64,000 nucleotides of DNA, from NCBI GenBank assembly GCA_921293015.1, contig OV121084.1, forward strand, positions 53,727,864 to 53,791,863, read 5' to 3'. Positions 60,794-64,000 of this stretch are shown here, piece after piece; within the stretch, counting starts at the first letter, position 1, and each line of letters opens with the position of its first letter. Made by a program: the position numbers and the translations under genes. The notes beneath the pieces are model-generated. The model ran no database searches and had not been told where the DNA came from. It was given only the letters and a program-made list of their open reading frames with translations. This DNA is from Phorcus lineatus. Taxonomy: Eukaryota; Mollusca; Gastropoda; Trochida; Trochidae.

Positions 60794-63700
60794 ATGGGCT
60801 TCTTCTTGGTGATCGGCTTGCTTCTGGCATGTTTTGTAAGTACATATCTTTGTCTACCAATTTTAAAGGCACTAGTGCACGCTTTTACGGTTTAGATTGG
60901 CTATTTTAAGGTTTACGAGAACTTTTTCATTCACTTAAGACTTTCTATCGATGCAATGAAATACTAATCATTCTTTACAATTTACCTGAAATCAACATTG
61001 AAAAAGGTTAAGACAGCCGCTGTCGGCTTGGACATATAAAAATCTATGGTTAGCTGTGCACAAAACCGATAAATTATTGACAGTTGGAAACGGCTAAACT
61101 AGTACTGTGTGCAGCTATTTAATTGACCTAAACTCTGAACTGAGAACAAATCATGAAATATGTTTTATGAAAGCAATGTTGTAAATTAACCGATTTGATA
61201 ACACAGTATTAGCATTGTTATAAGATTGATCATAGCGACTGCCGTTTCCGCTTTTCTGGTTATGAGCAAAATCTTAATATTTCCGATATCGTAGTTCATG
61301 CGGATTTAATGTAACGTAACGTTAAATACTTACGACCTTTAAAAATCCAGTTTACTACCTGAATACGTAAATATTTGTTAAATAACTTACGAGGTAGATT
61401 ACTTGAGTGAGGATAGTGAGTAATATCGAGAGATATACAGTATCTGTGCATTCGTTGTTTACGAAATATTGGCGTGCACGAGTGCGTTTAAACTTACTGG
61501 TGGGATTCATTCATTATAGGCTGTGTAATTGATCCCGCCTTCAACCAATGAAACTGTATTCCCGTAGCACTATTCAAACGCTGTCGTTAACAGAACAAAC
61601 TTGTCTTCAAAATATATGAAACTGTTTATAAACTTATCTGAATTAGTAGTATGTTATGTGGTATAACCGTTGGTAAAAGACATGTTTTCATTTGTATAAT
61701 GTAGGGCCAAGAATCAGTATAACATATGAGACCTTCCAAAGTATTTACCCCTGTTGAGCTGGTGTGGATTTGTGAAAAGCAGCAACTATCATTCTCTTTA
61801 GATATCAAACTTTAATTTAGTCATAATAAATGTTATGGATAATCAACTTCTTTATTGTGCTGATAGCGACGTTTCGGTATAGCTTCTTATACCGTTTTCA
61901 AGCAATTTGGGGATATGGTGAGATACAGCGTTATATACATATGGATGGAATAACAAGGTTACAATGAAACAGGATATGTTAACAATAACATGAAAGGATA
62001 CAGGTAGATATACATGATAAGGTGTGTTGGATTACCTATATATCAGAGGGGAGTTAATTAGGCTGGAGCGGACACGGATTTGAACGGTTTAATAGGTTAT
62101 CCCACACACTTTGGTCTTCATTAGTGCTTCAACTATTTCATTACTATGAAGACTAGGTATATCACAAGTCGTTTATTCCTTCTAGACGAAGCCTACAATG
62201 TCCATCCCTCAGGGTTATGGTATGAAAGGTAAGACTGCATTCCTTTGTAATTCAATTCGATTTACTTTGTTCATGTTTAATTTGTTTGTAACATACAAGA
62301 TATTTCTTTCATAAATACTGTTTCTATTCCCTGTTAATAATCATGATTGACTATCATCTCAGAATTTTTCAACAACAAATCACAACAAAATCAATATTCC
62401 ATTTGGTAAGTTTACACGACACATATCCAACTATGCCCTTTTATCAAACATTTTGAAAATTCTATTTGAAATCTTTATAAGAAAGCCTTAAATCATCTAA
62501 CCATGTTCACCTATTCTACCTTTAACCATTATATAATAGATAACCACAGATCTACAAAAATGTATTTCTAGTTTACAGTAATATACATGTTACTTGTATA
62601 TATAATACTTATAATATACATGTTACATGTTATCTCGCACAAATTATAGTCGAATCCGAGTGTGGTGATGCGAACAATGTTCCTGCCACTATCACCTTGA
62701 CGACCGATCTGACTGCCATAGTAACGGCTGTATGCGCAGACGGGGACCATCCAATGAACGTCAGTGGGCGTGTCCATCACGTACTCACCGCCCACTACTC
62801 CTCCGCATCAGCCAACGGTGGCTGCCAGTTCTTCGTAAGTAATCTTTGTCGTTAGTTTATTACGTTACCCCTGAGTTGATAGTTAACGTCATAAATTAAC
62901 TCGCATAGGGTCATTTTCAAAATATGCCTAAACAATAAACAAAATTATTTAGCCGTGATACCAAGTTTAAATTAATCTCAGGTAACAACCATAAGTATGT
63001 TCTGTGTGCTATATTCCTTTGTAATATATTATAATATCAACATGAATGGCGAAACCTACTGCCAAATGTGTTTGAGGGATATTCTGTTAGTTGGAAATAA
63101 TATACTATTTATGCCAAATGTAAAAAAATGGGTGTTGATAGTGTTTTGTAGTATCTACAAATGTATGTATACATGGTTTAAGCTTCTACACATGGATACA
63201 GCCAGTGTTAGATTTTTATTGAAAAGTATCAATCGTCATGCAATTAGCATTTAGGAATGAAACTGTCAAGTTTTACATGTGTATCAGCATACATGTGCAT
63301 GTTTTTTTCGACATATTATATAAACAATGAAATTTTCGTGACAATCAAAGAAGTTTTACTAGTAACCAGGGAAGTCAAGTTTGTACTCAGTATATATTTA
63401 GCAACGGCAAAACGAATTTTACAAAACAGTAACCATTTGGACAAAGGAAAATGGCTCATGAAACCAGTTTAATACTGCCAATGAACTGTAATTGGTCAAT
63501 GTACAGTGTCTGCTGAGTAGCTGTTATGCCCCAAAGAAGAGTAAGAGTCGAGTTGTACATTATCAAATAAACGCTCCCCTCAAGGTACATGTTAAACTCG
63601 CGCCATATTCCATCACAAGCTTATTTAAATCGTGCTGCATTGAGTCCAAAATGTTATAGAAAATTAACGGTAAACTCAGTAATTATGATAAATATGAAGA

Positions 63701-64000
63701 CATAGCGTTGGACTCTAGTTGCCGGACTCTACACCCCTAGAGCCTGCTCAAATCACCACAAAAACCACCCCTATTTACATTAATTCCCGAGGAGTATAAA
63801 AGCGAGTAGCCGATTAAGCGCAAATCGTTATGTCACATCTCTTGTATACCAGGTACCCAATTCTACTGCTTGCTGCGCAGAGGCAAATTTATAATAAAGT
63901 CTGAGTCTCCTGCCATAGGCGACAACACAAGTTCCTGAACGTGTGTGTCTGTGTAGGACAGGGAACCACCCTTTAAACTCTGTTTTCCAGCAATGAATCG
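60794..64000 (+). CDS. ZP-domain egg-coat-like protein, gene E, 5' part only
   Basis: Three exons are clear: 60794-60835, 62186-62228 and 62650-62834. They encode the signal peptide (MGFFLVIGLLLACF), the linker (TKPTMSIPQGYGMKG) and the first ZP-N block beginning VESECGDAN (C33), with C-A-D-G and GGCQFF at the second and third cysteine positions. That is 90 residues. Intron phases (0, 1, 0) are those of genes A-D. A possible exon 4 starts at 63957 after the acceptor gtgtgtgtctgtgtag and stays open to the window end (DREPPFKLCFPAMN...), but its likeness to exon 4 of the other copies is weak; an alternative acceptor at 63990 leads to an immediate stop. The rest of the ZP module and the tail must lie beyond 64000. 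The window edge, not a mutation, truncates this gene. Confidence 0.82.
60863..61491. mobile_element. TTAA-flanked MITE, uninterrupted copy in gene E intron 1
   Basis: Ends TTAA-AGGCACTAGTGCACGC and GCGTGCACGAGTGCGT-TTAA, 629 bp. It is the empty-site counterpart of 57229-58440. It begins 28 bp after the donor of exon 1. Confidence 0.88.
61840..62050 (-). mobile_element. Penelope/hammerhead-like repeat relic, copy 2
   Basis: Second copy of the family at 18888, here in intron 1 of gene E. On the minus strand GGTATA, a loop, TATACC and then GAAACGTC are intact, so the hairpin is better preserved than in copy 1. Confidence 0.45.

Noticed and set aside
63991..64000. Exon 4 of gene E starting at the final acceptor ttttccag
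   Set aside because: In the required phase the second codon is TGA. The acceptor at 63956 is the better candidate.
1..64000. Bacterial-type features such as operons, CRISPR arrays or ribosome binding sites
   Set aside because: Introns, SINEs, poly(A) signals and signal-peptide exons show this is animal nuclear DNA; no such features were seen.

Overview
The window looks like nuclear DNA of a mollusc, most likely a gastropod and possibly a vetigastropod. It is AT-rich, its genes are split by long introns, and tRNA-derived SINE copies with a (CACCT)-type tail are scattered through it. The only protein-coding genes I can support are five tandem, same-strand (+) copies of a secreted or membrane-anchored zona pellucida (ZP) domain gene. 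Their spacing of cysteines and the block 'C-G-D-G...GF-T...SP-Y-F' in the C-terminal half match the vitelline-envelope ZP proteins of gastropod eggs. The family assignment comes from the sequence; the species and the egg-coat role are inferred.

Layout: 1-8116 is non-coding apart from an ATT microsatellite. ZP gene A runs 8544-16461 (9 coding exons, 961 aa). 16.5-20.8 kb is intergenic with repeats, including a 47-bp perfect foldback. ZP gene B runs 21281-31049 (9 exons, 647 aa). 31-36 kb is intergenic with a mariner relic and two SINEs. ZP gene C runs 36644-44011 (9 exons, 298 aa, no membrane anchor). 44.2-47.5 kb is intergenic with little visible. ZP gene D runs 47642-53064 (9 exons, 363 aa). 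53-60.4 kb is intergenic with a foldback element and a nested pair of TTAA-flanked elements. ZP gene E starts at 60794, and only its first three or possibly four exons lie in the window.

The genes share one architecture. Exon 1 encodes the signal peptide. Exon 2 is a short linker. Exons 3-4 carry ZP-N with cysteines 1-4. Exons 5-7 carry ZP-C. Exon 8 carries the last ZP cysteine and, in some copies, a basic cleavage site. Exon 9 is the C-terminal tail with the transmembrane segment. Intron phases are identical in all copies and exon 7 is always 154 nt. The tail exon, by contrast, ranges from 32 to 2099 nt. The products would be secreted through the ER, cleaved after the ZP module and polymerised into an extracellular coat. 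All five genes have a CACGTG site shortly upstream, and four have a splice acceptor just before the ATG, so a shared promoter and a 5' untranslated exon are likely.

Introns and spacers hold several families of short non-autonomous DNA elements whose ends and target-site duplications can be read directly.
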